Shown piece by piece: positions 34,960-43,143 of a stretch of 64,000 bases of DNA (position 1 is its first letter; each line of letters opens with the position of its first letter). Below the pieces are notes generated by a model. It saw only the letters and a program-made list of their open reading frames with translations, searched no databases and was not told where the DNA came from. The stretch comes from Alphaproteobacteria bacterium (GTDB lineage Bacteria > Pseudomonadota > Alphaproteobacteria > Caulobacterales > Aquidulcibacteraceae): positions 101,795 through 165,794 of the forward strand of contig WGNI01000009.1 in the NCBI GenBank assembly GCA_016124655.1, in the 5' to 3' direction. Made by a program: the position numbers and the translations under genes.

Positions 34960-35466
34960 TTAATCCGCCACCGCGTCGGCCACGCGCTCGGCGTACCAGC
35001 GAATGGCGCGGCGCGCATCATGCCATTGCGACGTGCCGGCCGCGAAGCGGATATCGGTTTCGTACCAGCGATAATCGATTTCCTCGATCACCTGGCCGTC
35101 GGCGCCGCGGATCACGCCATGCAGCTTCGCGCCGCCCACGCCGAACGAGCGCCCGAAATCGAGGCTTGGTTCGTCGGAGAGCTGTTGGAACGTCGGCCGG
35201 TTCGGACGCGCGTCCACGATCGTGGTTTCGATCCGCACGGGCGCAGCTGCGTCCACCGTCGCGCCCGCGCGCGTCAGCGCGCTCTGCAGCGCCACGGTGA
35301 CCATGCGGTCGAGCTCTTCGGTTTCGCGTACGCCGTAATCGTCTTCCAGCTTTTCCAAATAGGCCGGCTCATACACCGTCGGCGCGATGGACACGGTTTC
35401 CGCGCTCGCGGCGCTGGAGAACAACAGGGCCGCTGCGCCCGCGGCGGTCGCGATCAGTGCGCGCAT
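34960..35466 (-). CDS. Exported hypothetical protein (168 aa)
   Basis: Starts MRALIATAAGAAALLFSSAASAE, a clear signal peptide. The mature part is a mixed alpha/beta domain with ELDRMVTVALQSALTRAGATV, FQQLSDEPSLDFGRSFGVGGAKL and EIDYRWYETDIRF, resembling periplasmic DUF3313/GNA1162-like lipoprotein folds only loosely. The start is at 35466, 8 nt after AAGGAG. Next to a small lipoprotein gene on the same strand. Function unknown. Confidence 0.65.
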   Translation of the reverse strand: MRALIATAAGAAALLFSSAASAETVSIAPTVYEPAYLEKLEDDYGVRETEELDRMVTVALQSALTRAGATVDAAAPVRIETTIVDARPNRPTFQQLSDEPSLDFGRSFGVGGAKLHGVIRGADGQVIEEIDYRWYETDIRFAAGTSQWHDARRAIRWYAERVADAVAD

Positions 35467-35540
35467 GGGACAACTCCTTGAACCACGCTTATGTGGCCGC
35501 ACACGCGCGCCGGCGCCACTCACATTGCTGGGAACACGGA

Positions 35541-35723
35541 TCAGTCTTCGTCCTGGTCCTCTTCATCGTCGCCGGGCGTCACCGCATCGACGCCCGCGCC
35601 GACCACCGCGCCGGTGGTCTTCACCGCGCCTTCCACCACATTCCCGGCCGCGCCGATGGCCGCGCCCGCCAGGCATGCGCTCGTCAACACGCACAGAAGG
35701 ATCGCAGCCGCCGCCCGCATCAT
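35541..35723 (-). CDS. Small lipoprotein (60 aa)
   Basis: Starts MMRAAAAILLCVLTSACLAG: signal peptide and lipobox LTSAC. The mature part is a Gly/Ala/Val repeat region (IGAAGNVVEGAVKTTGAVVGAG) resembling entericidin-like or glycine-zipper peptides, with an acidic tail DDEEDQDED. GGGAG precedes the ATG. Probably tethered to the membrane; the Gly-zipper suggests membrane-interacting helices. Role unknown. Confidence 0.65.
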   Translation of the reverse strand: MMRAAAAILLCVLTSACLAGAAIGAAGNVVEGAVKTTGAVVGAGVDAVTPGDDEEDQDED

Positions 35724-35786
35724 GCTCTCCCGAATGAATGCAAACCGCGCGATCTGAGCCACGCCGCGGCCCTGGCGGCAAGCCGC

Positions 35787-36329
35787 TTACGCAGCGTGCT
35801 CGTCAAACGAGTCCAGGCACACGTCTTCTTGCTGGTCGCGGTCGCTGGCGCGCCGCAGCGGCCCGCGATAGGCGGCGTCGTCTTTCACGAAGCGCCGGTC
35901 CGGGCCGAAATAGGTCGGCGATTTCACGAACCGGCGCATGTCGTTGAGCGCGAACTGCACGCGCTCGAACAGCATCCGCGTCGACACCGGCTTGACCAGG
36001 AACGTGTTCACGCCCGCGTCGCGCGCTTCCTGCACGCGGATCTTTTCCGAATGCGCCGTGACCATGATGATCGGGATATACGGATTGGGGCTGACCGGAT
36101 CGCTGCGCACCATGCGCGTGAACGCAATGCCGTCCGTCGGCCGCATGCACCAATCGACGAGCACGACGTCCACCGGCGTCCGCCGCATCATCGCCAGCGC
36201 TTCTTCAGCGCTTTCCGCTTCCGACACGCGATAAAGCCCGCCCGCGCTCAACAGCGAGCGCAGCAGGAAGCGCATCTGGCGATTGTCGTCGACAATCAGC
36301 GCCTGGAAACTGGCGACGCCTTGCTCCAT
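35787..36329 (-). CDS. Single-domain response regulator with basic/acidic tail
   Basis: 180 aa. CheY-like receiver: acidic pocket DD in LIVDDNRQM (14-15), phospho-acceptor Asp in VVLVDWCM, Thr in MVTAHS, Lys in FLVKPVS. Beyond residue about 130 is a non-globular tail (SPTYFGPDRRFVKDD...), a feature of Caulobacterales receiver proteins. No output domain, and no kinase gene nearby, so it probably acts through protein partners. Confidence 0.88.
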   Translation of the reverse strand: MEQGVASFQALIVDDNRQMRFLLRSLLSAGGLYRVSEAESAEEALAMMRRTPVDVVLVDWCMRPTDGIAFTRMVRSDPVSPNPYIPIIMVTAHSEKIRVQEARDAGVNTFLVKPVSTRMLFERVQFALNDMRRFVKSPTYFGPDRRFVKDDAAYRGPLRRASDRDQQEDVCLDSFDEHAA

Positions 36330-36413
36330 GTCCCTTTGCCCGACTGAGCCTCAACCAACGCGCCCGGACGGCTAAGATCGGGTTAACGGTCGCACTTTCC
36401 TGAGAAAAATTAT

Positions 36414-36476
36414 GCCTTTGCCGCACGCCGCGCCTGCAAGCTTTGCAGGGGTCAACTGCGGCGTGCGGCGAAAGGC
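36414..36476 (-). terminator. Long-stem terminator after the pirin gene
   Basis: GCCTTTGCCGCACGCCGC (36414-36431) pairs with GCGGCGTGCGGCGAAAGGC (36458-36476), with an inner CCTGCAAGCTTTGCAGG hairpin. It begins 3 nt beyond the pirin stop and lies upstream of the response regulator, insulating the two. Confidence 0.75.
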
Positions 36477-36478
36477 GC

Positions 36479-37183
36479 TTATGGCGCGTCGACCAGAACG
36501 ATCTCCGTATCCTTGCGCGCGGTGACAACGATTTCGCTTTCCTCGCGGATCGCCGCGCCGTCGCGCGCATCGAGCGCCACGCCATTCACCTCCGCTGCGC
36601 CGTCGGCAACCGCCAGATAGGCGTTGCGCCCCGCCGCGAGGGGATAGCGGATCGTGTCGCCGGCCTTCACCGTGGCCGCCGCCAGCCGCGCGTCCTGCCG
36701 GATCGGCAGCGCGCCCTGCGCCTGGTCCTCGGCAAAGCCAGACGCCAGCGTCACGAACGATCCCGCGCGCTCGCCCTTGGGGAACTTCGCCGCGCCCCAG
36801 AACGGCTTGCCGCCGCGTTCTTTGGGCAAAATCCAGATCTGGTAGAGCTGGGTCGCTTCGTCTTCGAGATTGAACTCCGCGTGCGTGACGCCCGCGCCCG
36901 CGCTCATCACCTGCACGTCGCCGGCTTCGGTGCGCCCGCGATTGCCCATGGAATCCTCATGCGTGATCGCGCCTTTGCGCACGTATGTGATGATTTCCAT
37001 GTCGGCGTGGCTGTGCGGCGAAAACCCCGACTGCGCCTTGATGGTGTCGTCGTTCCACACCCGAAGCGCGCCCCAATGCACGCGCGCGGGATCGTAATAG
37101 TTCGAGAACGAGAAATGATAGCGCGCATTCAGCCAGTCATTGTCGAATTGGCCGAGCTGCGCGAAGGGACGTTTTTCGATCAT
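36479..37183 (-). CDS. Pirin-family bicupin
   Basis: 234 aa. The N-terminal cupin holds the metal site: FSPHSHADMEIITYV (His, His), then the later HAEF (His, Glu) near residue 100. ALRVWNDDTI and GVTHAEFNLED are pirin signatures. Some pirins have quercetinase activity; others are redox or transcription cofactors. The start at 37183 is chosen; the frame extends upstream through the flavodoxin gene but without meaning. Follows that gene by 26 nt. Confidence 0.92.
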   Translation of the reverse strand: MIEKRPFAQLGQFDNDWLNARYHFSFSNYYDPARVHWGALRVWNDDTIKAQSGFSPHSHADMEIITYVRKGAITHEDSMGNRGRTEAGDVQVMSAGAGVTHAEFNLEDEATQLYQIWILPKERGGKPFWGAAKFPKGERAGSFVTLASGFAEDQAQGALPIRQDARLAAATVKAGDTIRYPLAAGRNAYLAVADGAAEVNGVALDARDGAAIREESEIVVTARKDTEIVLVDAP

Positions 37184-37209
37184 GGCCGAAAGCCTTTCCT
37201 GCCTGGAGT

Positions 37210-37794
37210 TTAACGGATCAGTTTGCGCGCGGTTTCCACAATGCGGGCGCCGAACAGCCGCGCGGTTTCGCGGTCGCCGGCGGGCGGCGTGACCTCGGGC
37301 GAGGCGTTGTCGGACTGCGTCGCCAGCCCCGTGGAATAGGAGAGCCGGTTCACCGCCTCCGGCGCCGACGTGGAGTTTCCGTTGGCGTTGCCTGGCGGCA
37401 GGCCGGTGCCGACCCAGATCATCCCGTGCTGCATCGCCAGCGTGAAGATCGAGCCCAGCGTGTTGGATTTGTCCCCGCCCATCGACAGCGAATTGGTGAA
37501 GCCGGCCGCGAGCTTGTCCTGCCAGCCGCGCGTCGCCCAAACCTTCGACGACGCCTCGAAGAACGCTTTCAACGCCGCGGAAACATCGCCCATGTAAGTC
37601 GGCGAACCGAACACGATCGCATCCGCCGCCGACGCCTTCTCCAGAAGCGGCGCGAAATCGTCGCCCGGACCCTGAATGCGCAACAGCTCGACCACAGCGC
37701 CCGCATCGCGCGCGCCGGCCGCGACCTCTTCGGCTGCCACGGCGGTGTGCCCGAACCCGGAATGATAGACGATGGCGATTTTGGGCGTGCTCAT
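37210..37794 (-). CDS. Flavodoxin-family NAD(P)H:quinone oxidoreductase-like protein
   Basis: 194 aa. The FMN-phosphate loop is in IVYHSGFGHTAVAAEEVA, the second loop is FGSPTYMGDVSAALKAFFE, and the third NGNSTSAPE. It is related to WrbA-like flavodoxins. In an operon with pirin and divergent from a LysR regulator, matching a known quinone/aromatic-stress arrangement where the LysR protein controls both. Confidence 0.9.
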   Translation of the reverse strand: MSTPKIAIVYHSGFGHTAVAAEEVAAGARDAGAVVELLRIQGPGDDFAPLLEKASAADAIVFGSPTYMGDVSAALKAFFEASSKVWATRGWQDKLAAGFTNSLSMGGDKSNTLGSIFTLAMQHGMIWVGTGLPPGNANGNSTSAPEAVNRLSYSTGLATQSDNASPEVTPPAGDRETARLFGARIVETARKLIR

Positions 37795-37809
37795 GATGGA
37801 TCTCCTTGA

Positions 37810-37825
37810 AGCGCGAACGCTTCCA
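37810..37825. promoter_or_regulatory. Palindrome in the LysR/flavodoxin intergenic region
   Basis: GAAGCG-CGAA-CGCTTC, between the divergent start codons. A candidate LysR-type binding site; the T-N11-A consensus was not convincing elsewhere in the gap. Confidence 0.35.
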
Positions 37826-37905
37826 CGCCGCCTCATTTAGGCGTTGCAATTCGCGGAAAAACCACGGCGTGTGAGACGCATTGTTTCCTGTCGTGACCTA
37901 ATCCG

Positions 37906-38847
37906 ATGCCCTCCACCGCGCCGTCCCTGGGCCTCATCGAAGTCTTCGCCAAGGTGGCCGAGCGCGGCGGCTTCACCGCCGCGGCCCGGGAGCTCGGCGT
38001 CTCCAAGGCCACCGCGTCGAAACAAGTCGCCGAACTCGAAGCCCAGCTCGGCGTGCGCCTGTTCAACCGCTCCACCCGCAGCCTGGCGCTCACCGAGGCC
38101 GGCGCGCAGGCGCTCAAGCGCGCGCAGCGCATCCTGGAGGAGGCCGACGGCCTGTGCGAGGACGCCGCGACCGCCCGCCAGAGCCCGCGCGGTCGCCTCC
38201 GCGTGGCGGCGCCCTTGACTTTCGGCCTGGATTATCTGGCCCCGCTCTTGCCGGATTTCCTGACCCGCTATCCCGATCTGTCGCTTGATCTCGCGCTCGA
38301 CGATCGCCGCGTCGATCTGGTGTCGGACGGCTACGATCTCGCCGTGCGGATTTCCGAACTGGCCGATTCAAGCCTGGTCGCGCGCCAGCTCGCGCCGGTT
38401 CGGCTTGTGCCGGTCGCGGCCCCAGCCTTCTGGGATGCGCACGGCCGTCCGCAGCGCCCAAACGACCTCGCGGCGCTGCCGTCGTTTCTCTACCTCAACG
38501 CCGCCATGGGCGACATGTGGCGCTTCACGCACCCAAGCGGCGAACGCGCCTCGGTGCGCGGCCAGAGGCGGCTGGCGGTGAACAACGGCGCCGCCGAACG
38601 CCCCGCGCTGCTTGCGGGCCTCGGCGTGGCGCTGCTGCCCGACATGATCGTCTGGCGCGACGTCATGGCCGGCGCCCTTGAAATCGCCCTGCCGGACTGG
38701 ACGAGCCCGCCCTTGACCCTGCATGTCCTGACCGATGGCCGCGATCCGCCACGCAAGGTGCGCGTGTTTCAAGAGCTGATGAGCGAGGCGTTCGGCGGCG
38801 GCCGCGCGCCCTGGCTTGCGCTTTGGCGCGCGCACGAAGCGGCGTAG
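37906..38847 (+). CDS. LysR-family transcriptional regulator
   Basis: 313 aa. The N-terminal winged HTH is GLIEVFAKVAERGGFTAAARELGVSKATASKQVAELEAQLG, and the effector domain begins at about 95 (LRVAAPLTFGLDYLAPLLP). It belongs to the group regulating divergent flavodoxin/quinone reductase genes. Activator of the flavodoxin-pirin unit is inferred from divergence. Confidence 0.95.
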   Translation: MPSTAPSLGLIEVFAKVAERGGFTAAARELGVSKATASKQVAELEAQLGVRLFNRSTRSLALTEAGAQALKRAQRILEEADGLCEDAATARQSPRGRLRVAAPLTFGLDYLAPLLPDFLTRYPDLSLDLALDDRRVDLVSDGYDLAVRISELADSSLVARQLAPVRLVPVAAPAFWDAHGRPQRPNDLAALPSFLYLNAAMGDMWRFTHPSGERASVRGQRRLAVNNGAAERPALLAGLGVALLPDMIVWRDVMAGALEIALPDWTSPPLTLHVLTDGRDPPRKVRVFQELMSEAFGGGRAPWLALWRAHEAA

Positions 38848-38894
38848 AGGTCCAAGAGAACAGACAAGAGAACGGGCAAGACAAAAGGGGGAGG

Positions 38895-39350
38895 ATGGCC
38901 GTGAAAGTTTGGATCATCGCAGCGGCGCTGGCGCTGAGTGCCTGCGGCTCGGGCGCGCCGACGCAGGACGCCGAAACCGCAGCCCCGGCGCCGGAAGCGA
39001 CCAATGCATTGGATCGGATGCGCTCCATGGGCGCCGATCTCGCCGCCATCGGCGAATATGTGCGCACCTCCGCCGGCCCGGAGTGCGGCCGCGTCTTCCG
39101 CATGGAGGATCGCGGAATCATCCCCGCAACGATCGGCCCCGAGCCCTTGCGCGCGCACATCGGCGCCCGCGCGTTCGACATTCATTGCGCGCCTTTGGGC
39201 CAGGACGCCAAGTATGACGGCACGGGCCAGATGGTCGTGATCTTTCCGCCCGATACGTTGGCCGTCGCCACCGTGCCGTGCCGCACCGATGCCGGCGCCG
39301 ACATCTGCTGGAAAGACTATTCCGATCCGTCGATGCAGGCAGCGCCGTAG
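38895..39350 (+). CDS. Lipoprotein, hypothetical (151 aa)
   Basis: Starts MAVKVWIIAAALALSACGSG: signal peptide with lipobox ALSAC. The mature protein has a low-complexity linker (TAAPAPEATN) then a folded part with four Cys residues (ECGR, HCAP, PCRT, ICWK), probably two disulfides. A GTG at 38901 is an equally good start, since GGAGG lies 7 nt before it. Family unknown. Confidence 0.65.
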   Translation: MAVKVWIIAAALALSACGSGAPTQDAETAAPAPEATNALDRMRSMGADLAAIGEYVRTSAGPECGRVFRMEDRGIIPATIGPEPLRAHIGARAFDIHCAPLGQDAKYDGTGQMVVIFPPDTLAVATVPCRTDAGADICWKDYSDPSMQAAP

Positions 39351-39408
39351 CCTCTCAAGCTGTCGCCGCGACCTGCGCCAGGGCCGAGCCCTGGAGTTTT
39401 CGCAACCT

Positions 39409-39493
39409 GGAGCAGGGGCGCCCTCGCCCCTGCTTGCGCAAATTGAAAACAATCGCGCGCACGATTCAGCGCGGACGAGGGCGTCCGTGCTCC
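39409..39493. repeat. Paired-hairpin element, copy 5
   Basis: Same orientation as copies 1-3; loops CCCT and AGGG. The right flank has one change (CGTCCGTGC). Confidence 0.8.
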
Positions 39494-39561
39494 AACCCCA
39501 TCACCCCGGTTTCGCGGAACGCAAAGACCCGTGTCCAGTACCTTTGGATACAACCGAAGCC

Positions 39562-39639
39562 GCTCGGCCCTGGCGCAAGCCAGGGCCCATTCCTGCTGAA
39601 GTTCGCGGTCATGGGTCCTGGCTTACGCCAGGACCGAGC
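39562..39639. repeat. 78-bp double-hairpin element, copy 6
   Basis: The left loop is GCAA and the right loop TTAC, both differing from the common pair; stems are unchanged. Confidence 0.85.
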
Positions 39640-39862
39640 CCACCCATCACCCCGGCGACGCGCAGCGTCAGCCGGGGTCCACTGTGTTGCGTTTGGTTGA
39701 CCCCCCTCGTCGCTTCGCGACTCTCCCCCCTTGCAGGGGGGAGATGAGCCGCGGCCCTGTCCCCCCAGAAAGGGGGACCGGCGCGGAGCGCCGAGGGGGG
39801 TGAATGAAAAATCCGCGCCGTTTCCATCCGACCGGTCCCGCGCCGCCCTTAAACTCCAAGCC

Positions 39863-40459
39863 ATGACCGCCGCCGCCATCCCCACGCCCGCAGACGCCCT
39901 TTGGGACTTCCTGCGCACGCTCGTGAACGCGGCGCTGAATCTGTTTGGCGGCCCGGAGGAGATCGCCGCCCAGCGCGTGCTCGACCGCGCAACCTATCGC
40001 CGCCTGTCGCAATGGCTGGCGCCGCTGGAGGCGATGGCGCGCCGGCTGCTCTTCGCCGCGGCCATGGCGTTTCCCGCGCCAAAAAAAATTCTGCGCAGAC
40101 GCAAACAAAAGCGCGCCAGCGCCGTCGCGCGAGCGTTCGATCCAGATGCGCCGTCGCAAGCCTGGCCCACGTCCTTGCGCTTTACCCGCTTCCGCATCGC
40201 CGCGCGCGGCAAAGCGCGGCCTGCAGCGCCCGCATTGCGCCTCGCGGCCCCGCTCGCCGCGCGGCTGGAAATGCTGGCGCGCATCGCGCTCGATCCGCAG
40301 CGTTACGCCAAGCGATTGGCGGCGCGGGCGAGACGATCCTTGGCGGTGCGCGATGCGGTGCTCACTGCGCCACCGCATTTCAAGGTCAATCCCGCCGGCG
40401 ACGCGCTTCACGAGTGCCACACGCTCGCGCGCAAAGCCGCCATCGCCGACACGGGTTAG
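39863..40459 (+). CDS. Hypothetical protein (198 aa)
   Basis: Starts MTAAAIPTPADALWDFLRTLV and has a basic, Ala/Arg-rich helical body (RRLLFAAAMAFPAPKKILRRRK, LAARARRSLAVRD). One amphipathic or weakly membrane-associated helix is at about 15-30. No conserved motif recognised. The frame before 39863 is repeat DNA. Coding is supported by codon use and length. Confidence 0.55.
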   Translation: MTAAAIPTPADALWDFLRTLVNAALNLFGGPEEIAAQRVLDRATYRRLSQWLAPLEAMARRLLFAAAMAFPAPKKILRRRKQKRASAVARAFDPDAPSQAWPTSLRFTRFRIAARGKARPAAPALRLAAPLAARLEMLARIALDPQRYAKRLAARARRSLAVRDAVLTAPPHFKVNPAGDALHECHTLARKAAIADTG

Positions 40460-40518
40460 ACTTTCAAGAGATCGTAACCCTTCACCGCGCGCGCAAACGC
40501 GCGGCGCCGCTGCGCGCG

Positions 40519-40929
40519 CTATGGCGTGTAGGCCAGAGACAGCCGCAGAATCTCCGCCCCCGCCGCGTCGAACACGATCAGCGCATCGCCCTCGCGCCGC
40601 GCACTGGCCGCGACCCGGATCTGGTCGAGAAACGCGCGTTCGATCCGCATCGCGTCGGGCTGACACAGCATGCGCGTGGCGCCCGTCGCGCTGAACGACA
40701 GCGCAGCCCCGTCCTGCGTCACGGTCGAGAACCAGCGATTGCAGCCCGCAAACCCCGACGCGCGGTCTTCTTCGATGCGCAGCGTCGGCGGCCGGCCGCC
40801 CAGATCGGTCTGGCCCGCGACCTGGTCGACCACCCAATCCACGCCCGCGATCGGCGCGGACGGCGCGGACGCCGGCGGCGTCACCGCGCACCCCGCCAGC
40901 GCCAGCGCGGCAATGAGAACCCGCCTCAC
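40519..40929 (-). CDS. META-domain lipoprotein (HslJ-like)
   Basis: 136 aa. Signal peptide with lipobox ALAGC at residues 10-14. META domain: WVVDQVAGQ, then FAGCNRWFSTV (the conserved GCN motif) and MLCQPDAMRIERAFLDQI. Probably a periplasm-facing outer or inner membrane lipoprotein. Its ATG overlaps the SDR stop (ATGA). Confidence 0.85.
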   Translation of the reverse strand: MRRVLIAALALAGCAVTPPASAPSAPIAGVDWVVDQVAGQTDLGGRPPTLRIEEDRASGFAGCNRWFSTVTQDGAALSFSATGATRMLCQPDAMRIERAFLDQIRVAASARREGDALIVFDAAGAEILRLSLAYTP

Positions 40930-41840
40930 ACCGGCTCCCAGGTGAACACCGACCCCGTCGCGCCGAGATCTTCATAATCCGCCTTCAGCGCCGGCAGGCC
41001 ATGATTGAGGAGCGTTTCAGGAGACCAGCCGTCGGTGCGCTGCATGCCGCGGATCGGCCGCGGCTGATTGAACAGGAACACTTCATTGCCGCGCACGGCA
41101 AAGATTTGCCCGTTGGTTTCCGCATTGTCCGCGCACAACGCCACCGCCAATTGCGCCACCTGGTCGGCGCGCATGGCGTTCTTCATCCGCTCAACGCGCT
41201 TGGCCGAGGCCTCGTCCTTGATCGGGATCGTGGCGATCATGCGCGTCCAGGCGAACGGCGCGATGATGTTGGAGCGCACATTTTTCGCAGCGCCCTCCAT
41301 GGCGATGATGCGCGACAGCCCCATCACGCCGAGCTTCGCGGCGGCGTAATTGGCTTGCCCGATATTGCCGATCAGGCCCGACGTGGAGGTGAACAGAACA
41401 TACGAGCCGCTTTGCTGTTCGCGGAAGTGTTCGATCGTGGCGCGGCACACATTGAACGCGCCGTGCAGATGCACGTCGATCACCGCCTTCCAGTCTTCGA
41501 AGCTCATCTTGTGGAACATGCCGTCGCGCAGAATGCCGGCCGGATTGATCACCGCGTGCAGCCCGCCGAAGTCTTTCTTGGCCTGCTCAACCATCGCCGC
41601 GACCGCGTCATAATCGGTCACGCTGTCGGAATTGAACGCCGCCTTGCCGCCCGCCGCGCGGATTTCCTTCGCCACGGTTTCCGCAGGGCCAGCCGAGCCT
41701 TCATCGCCGCCCGCGACGCTGCCGCCAAGATCGTTGACCAGAACATTGGCGCCCTCGCGCGCCGCCAACAGTGCGCATTCGCGCCCGATGCCGTTGCCGC
41801 CGCCCGTGACGAGAACCGTCTTGCCGTCCAACACGCCCAT
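40926..41840 (-). CDS. Short-chain dehydrogenase/reductase
   Basis: 304 aa, classical SDR with the Rossmann motif TGGGNGIG, NAG-equivalent NPAGIL, and catalytic YAAAK (in GQANYAAAKLG). It resembles the 3-hydroxyacyl-CoA dehydrogenase domain of peroxisomal multifunctional enzyme type 2 by its DLGGSVAGGDEGSAGPAE insert. The C-terminal part has WSPETLLNHGLPALK. The start at 41840 follows GAGAGG. Operon with the META lipoprotein gene. Confidence 0.9.
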   Translation of the reverse strand: MGVLDGKTVLVTGGGNGIGRECALLAAREGANVLVNDLGGSVAGGDEGSAGPAETVAKEIRAAGGKAAFNSDSVTDYDAVAAMVEQAKKDFGGLHAVINPAGILRDGMFHKMSFEDWKAVIDVHLHGAFNVCRATIEHFREQQSGSYVLFTSTSGLIGNIGQANYAAAKLGVMGLSRIIAMEGAAKNVRSNIIAPFAWTRMIATIPIKDEASAKRVERMKNAMRADQVAQLAVALCADNAETNGQIFAVRGNEVFLFNQPRPIRGMQRTDGWSPETLLNHGLPALKADYEDLGATGSVFTWEPV

Positions 41841-41911
41841 CCGCGCCTCTCCCTTGCTCTTGGCCTTGATCCGGGCGCGAAAGCTAGCGGGGGCGCTCAG
41901 GCGTGTCGAGT

Positions 41912-42277
41912 TCACTCGCTGGAGAGCACGAACGAATTCCCGTCAGGGTCCTTGAAGGTGACGAACGTGCCCCAGGGCTGTTTCTGCGGCGGCCCTTCAA
42001 AGGCGACGCCGCGCGCGGAAAGCTGCGTGTACGCATGCTCGGCGTCCGCGCAGGAAAAGCTGCCGTTGAAGAACGTGCCGACGCGGTCTTCCTGGCCCTC
42101 CGGCGTGAACAGAACGATGCGGGTCTGCGCGCCCGGAATGCCAAGCTCGACCCAGCGTTTGCCAGGCCCCATCGGCTGATCGGTCAGCACGCGAAAACCC
42201 ATCTTCTGGGTCCAGAAGGCGATGGCGCCGTCCTGGTCTTTAGTGGGCACGGACGCAAATTTGAGATGCGTGATCAT
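41912..42277 (-). CDS. VOC-family (glyoxalase-like) protein
   Basis: 121 aa. Two beta-alpha-beta-beta-beta modules: MITHLKFASVPTKDQDGAIAFW at the start, and WGTFVTFKDPDGNSFVLSS at the end, with the conserved DPDGN. Could be a dioxygenase, lyase or resistance-type protein; metal ligands cannot be decided by eye. Start at 42277. Confidence 0.85.
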   Translation of the reverse strand: MITHLKFASVPTKDQDGAIAFWTQKMGFRVLTDQPMGPGKRWVELGIPGAQTRIVLFTPEGQEDRVGTFFNGSFSCADAEHAYTQLSARGVAFEGPPQKQPWGTFVTFKDPDGNSFVLSSE

Positions 42278-42337
42278 GGCGCGGCCTCCTGGCGAACTCG
42301 CTAGGCCAGCGCCTTGTCTGCGTCCATCCGCGGCGCC

Positions 42338-42351
42338 ATTGCTATAGCAAT
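42338..42351. promoter_or_regulatory. Perfect 14-bp palindrome at the start codon of the HTH gene
   Basis: ATTGCTATAGCAAT. Its right half contains the AT of the ATG at 42350. A protein bound here would block initiation, so autoregulation is a natural hypothesis. Confidence 0.5.
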
Positions 42352-42658
42352 GAAAGCCATACCCACGGTGCGGATCGACGCCTACGTGATCGATGCGCTG
42401 ATGGCCGATCTGGTTGCCCATGATCGTATGCCGTCCGCCTATCTCGTCTATCTCGCGATCTGGTCGGCGGCGGGCGGCAAGCGCGCCGCCTTGAGCTACG
42501 CCGATCTTGCCTCGCGCACAGGCCTCGCCAAGCGGACGGTGCAAACCGCGGTCGCAGCGCTCGCGCGCCGGGAATTGATCGCGGTTGAGCGCGGCGGGCC
42601 AACTGACCCGCCGCGCTACCGGCCGCTGACGCCATGGCGGCGTTGGATGCGGCGCTGA
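42350..42658 (+). CDS. Small helix-turn-helix protein (102 aa)
   Basis: Starts MKAIPTVRIDAYVIDALM. It contains ADLASRTGLAKRTVQTAVAALARRELI, a winged-helix element of the type found in replication-initiator and phage helix-turn-helix proteins, and a basic C-terminus. A TTG at 42314 would extend it but has no support. It overlaps a palindrome at its own start. Probably a DNA-binding regulator of itself and unknown targets. Confidence 0.7.
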   Translation: MKAIPTVRIDAYVIDALMADLVAHDRMPSAYLVYLAIWSAAGGKRAALSYADLASRTGLAKRTVQTAVAALARRELIAVERGGPTDPPRYRPLTPWRRWMRR

Positions 42659-42660
42659 GT

Positions 42661-43065
42661 TTAACGCCAGACGCGCGCGCGGTTTGCGCTGAGCGCCTGG
42701 ATCAGATCGGTTTCATCCGCGAGCGCTTCCATGACGATGGCGCGATCGCGGCGGTTCAGATCGCCGCCGCTGCGATAGGAGAGGCGCCGGATCAGCGCGC
42801 GGTTCTCCGCATCGACGGCGCGGATCTGGTTCAACTCGCGCTGAGTCAATTGGCCGTTGCGCACGCCCGCGCGGACCATCCAATCCTGACGCGCCTGAAT
42901 GTCGGCGACGCCCGGGCCGCGATAGAAGTCGCGGTCGCGATGCGTGTCATGGCTGGCGTAGCGCACGGACGTGTCGCGATGGCCGTGCTCCGGCGCATCG
43001 TGCGCCAGAGCGGGGGCGGAAAGAGCAGCGAGCGCTGCCGCGGAAATAAGAACTGTCTTCAACAT
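42661..43065 (-). CDS. Exported hypothetical protein (134 aa)
   Basis: Starts MLKTVLISAAALAALSAPALAHD, a signal peptide. The mature part is His/Asp/Arg-rich at first (DAPEHGHRDTSVRYASHDTHRDRD), then a helical domain with QARQDWMVRAGVRNGQLTQRELNQIRA. The His cluster might bind metal. It converges with the HTH gene. Family unknown. Confidence 0.65.
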   Translation of the reverse strand: MLKTVLISAAALAALSAPALAHDAPEHGHRDTSVRYASHDTHRDRDFYRGPGVADIQARQDWMVRAGVRNGQLTQRELNQIRAVDAENRALIRRLSYRSGGDLNRRDRAIVMEALADETDLIQALSANRARVWR

Positions 43066-43143
43066 CGGTCACGCTCCTCCTTTCGAAGCGTTGCGCGGTT
43101 ATGCGCCCCGCGCGCTGAACCGATGCTGAGACGTGGCTTTGAC

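Larger units (their letters stand above)
39356..39830. repeat. Repeat-filled intergenic region
   Basis: No gene in the 512 nt between a lipoprotein gene and a hypothetical gene. Contains a paired-hairpin element (39409-39493), CCCCGG...-type fragments (39497 and 39645), a 78-bp element (39562-39639), and CTCCCCCC...GGGGGGAG and CCCCCAGAAAGGGGG hairpins. Confidence 0.85.

Noticed and set aside
36479..37849. 456-codon frame joining flavodoxin region and pirin
   Set aside because: Upstream part is the shadow of the flavodoxin gene; pirin starts at 37183 with a proper N-terminus.
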